DNA of 64,000 bases, from positions 14,918,486 through 14,982,485 of the forward strand of contig NC_037598.1 of NCBI RefSeq assembly GCF_003073045.1, read 5' to 3'. Positions 62,090-64,000 of the stretch are shown piece by piece (within the stretch, counting starts at the first letter, position 1; every line of letters begins with the position of its first letter). The notes below the pieces were generated by a model. The model was given only the letters and a program-made list of their open reading frames with translations. It was not told where the DNA came from and made no database searches. The DNA is from Pomacea canaliculata (lineage: Eukaryota; Mollusca; Gastropoda; Architaenioglossa; Ampullariidae). Made by a program: the position numbers and the translations under genes.

Positions 62090-62228
62090 CCACCCTCCTC
62101 GTGAGGGCGATTCCAACATTCCGCCCTCCCTATTCCAACATACCAACATCCCTTGTGTGAGCGATTCCAACATTCCAACATCCCTTGTGTGAGCGATTCC
62201 AATATTCCAACATCCCCTTGTGTTGGCG
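62090..62228. repeat. Minisatellite of about 38 bp
   Basis: Three to four tandem copies of a unit containing GAGCGATTCCAACATTCCAA and CATCCCTTGTGT. Confidence 0.85.
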
Positions 62229-64000
62229 ACTGTGATATTGGCTTTCTATAGTAGTGTGTCGAGGGGAATAGAGTTAAAACTCTTTTATTCTCTCCTGCAA
62301 CCGGCTCCGACAGTCGAGCAAACGAGTCTTTTATTCAATCACCCGGAATTATTGGATCTTTCTGCACCATCGCCTACACCTCTTTGTTGGAGGAATCGCA
62401 TTGGTATTACCTTCCCACGACCTTAGGATCTTTTCTGTCGGAAGGTGAAAATAGTTCTCTATACAAAGGAGGTAGATGCACCCGTGCACTGATGACTTTT
62501 ATAGACGAATAAATCCATGTGGTACAAACGCCAGCTTTGTGAATTAGCCTTGGATTAAAAGAGCAAAAATGGTCACGTGACATCGTCTGGAAAGGTCATT
62601 GCTGTTTTTAATGTTTCCAAGTTTTTTTTCCTCGCTTTGAACTCATCAAAGTGCTTTTTTACAATCCTCTTTGTAATATGCACCTGGTGACTGTGAGTGG
62701 AGCAGATAATTCAACTTTTTCTTTCACTCATTCTGTATGTGTGTGTGCATGTTTGTCTTTACACCTGTCTATGCGTCTGCAACGTCAACAATATCTGGGT
62801 GTGTTTGTCTTTGTCTACAAATCCTTGTGAGTGTTTCAGTGAGTGTGCTCGCGTGTATGTATGAGTGTGGAACAGAGATCAAGATGCTTGCATTTATTTT
62901 AAAAAAAATTCGTTCGAGCGTGTGTTTGAATACGTTTGACGACATACATGTGAGAATGTCCAAACAAATGGAGACCAGATGGATTTTCTTTTCTTTCAAA
63001 TTTTATGGTCTGCCAAGCTTTGTCGTTAAGGGATGGGTTCATTTTGGTGAACATCTCTTCCTCCATTTTCTCTCTCGTCCCCACCTCCCCTCTCTTTCCC
63101 CCCCCCCTCCTACCCTCCCATTTTCCCCTGGATATTGACCGCTAGCCAGCCTCAGCCCAACCACCCGCTGACTCCATCCGCATCCATGGCAGTTCGATGG
63201 ATGTCTAGCAAGCAGCCGGGCGGCCGACCCTTCACGAGAGTGTGGTGCTGCTGGGCGGGACAAACATCGGGATGCTGTGATAAACAAGCGCCGTGTGCAG
63301 CCCTCGCCGCTGTCATCAGTTTGTCCATCGCCTCCCATTCACATCGTTGGTTGAAAGAAAATAACCCACTGCCTAACTCCGCATTTCTAACCGTCATAAT
63401 CGTCTTGGGGGTTTAACCCGACAATGCCTATTGTTAGTTTGTCCCCCTTCATCATCCTTTCCCCACCTCCGAAACTAATACGACACGCAGACAGACACAA
63501 ACTCAGGTATTATGCAATATACACACACATACATAAACATAAACATAAACATATAAAATCAGTTTTGAAAAGTCAGCCGATGATATGAGCATAGAATCAA
63601 GGCAAGGACTGATTATTCCTGATGTGCCAAGCAATGTGCACGCGATGAACACGTGTGGGCACGAGACTTCGCGAGAACTTCGTGTGAGCAAGACGTGCAA
63701 GACACTCCACTAAAAACCGTTGGACAGCTGGATCGGGTAACAAGTACGGATCGACCCGCCCCCAGCGGGCATGGCCGAAATAAGTGAACATTTATTCAGG
63801 GTGGTTGTGCAAGAAGTAACGGATGAGAGTGTGATATCTTTTAACTAAAGCAAACAAATTTCAATCTGGTTTTGCTACCGTTATTTCCAGACCATCTTCG
63901 AATGCGTATTCACGCCCACAGATCATCATCATCGTCTTCTTTTTTTTTTTTTTTTTTTTTTCTTCTACCGTGTGTGATATGAGAGCGCCTTTCTCCTGCC

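Larger units (their letters stand above)
59200..64000. other. Right-end intergenic region
   Basis: Apart from the two coding candidates and repeats noted separately, nothing recognisable. It contains CA/CGCA runs near 61439-61460, a GT run at 61568-61584, TCACGTGA palindromes at 60277, 60745 and 62573, and a poly-T run (63942-63961). Confidence 0.45.

Noticed and set aside
1..64000. CRISPR arrays, operons, phage or insertion sequences
   Set aside because: The genes are spliced and eukaryotic; the regular repeats seen are microsatellites or minisatellites without spacers.

Overview
The window is metazoan nuclear DNA: spliced genes with GT-AG introns of 0.1 to 4.9 kb, TATA-box promoters, AATAAA signals, dense microsatellites and minisatellites, tRNA-derived SINE-like elements and a foldback element. 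It has no operons or prokaryotic features. The gene content (an invertebrate-type synapsin with a short linker, beside secreted chitin-binding CBM14/peritrophin-A proteins) suggests a protostome, most likely a mollusc and probably a gastropod. That assignment is inference.

Layout. 1-7.7 kb: no gene recognised. 8.2-21.2 kb: three tandem plus-strand paralogues encoding secreted CBM14 proteins (A 8226-10402, B 14404-15944, C 19647-21213). Each has a TATA box; every intron that can be checked interrupts a codon after its first base; and all end in the same cysteine-rich C-terminal module with almost invariant spacing. 21.2-26.5 kb: intergenic, probably including the synapsin 3' UTR. 26.5-48.5 kb: a complete minus-strand synapsin gene, 12 constant coding exons plus a pair of alternative exons, about 534 aa, converging tail to tail on the chitin-binding cluster. 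48.5-64 kb: promoter-like GC-rich patches, repeats and two weak coding candidates.

Main discovery candidate. The synapsin exon that follows the Gly-rich ATP loop is present twice, at 34087-34229 and 31323-31465. Both copies are intact, 143 bp long, in the same phase, with good splice sites and 29 of 47 residues identical. Because 143 is not a multiple of 3, exactly one copy must be used to keep the frame, so this is a pair of mutually exclusive exons inside the ATP-binding domain. Remains of a probable third, decayed copy lie at about 35155-35262.

Caveat on sequence quality. Reading the chitin-binding genes and two synapsin exons through requires about a dozen 1-bp corrections, nearly all missing bases, many in C or G runs. 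Correcting them restores invariant cysteine spacing and conserved synapsin motifs, and the defects occur in unrelated genes, so I read them as uncorrected long-read errors rather than pseudogenes. Exon coordinates are as seen in this sequence; the bridged proteins are inference.
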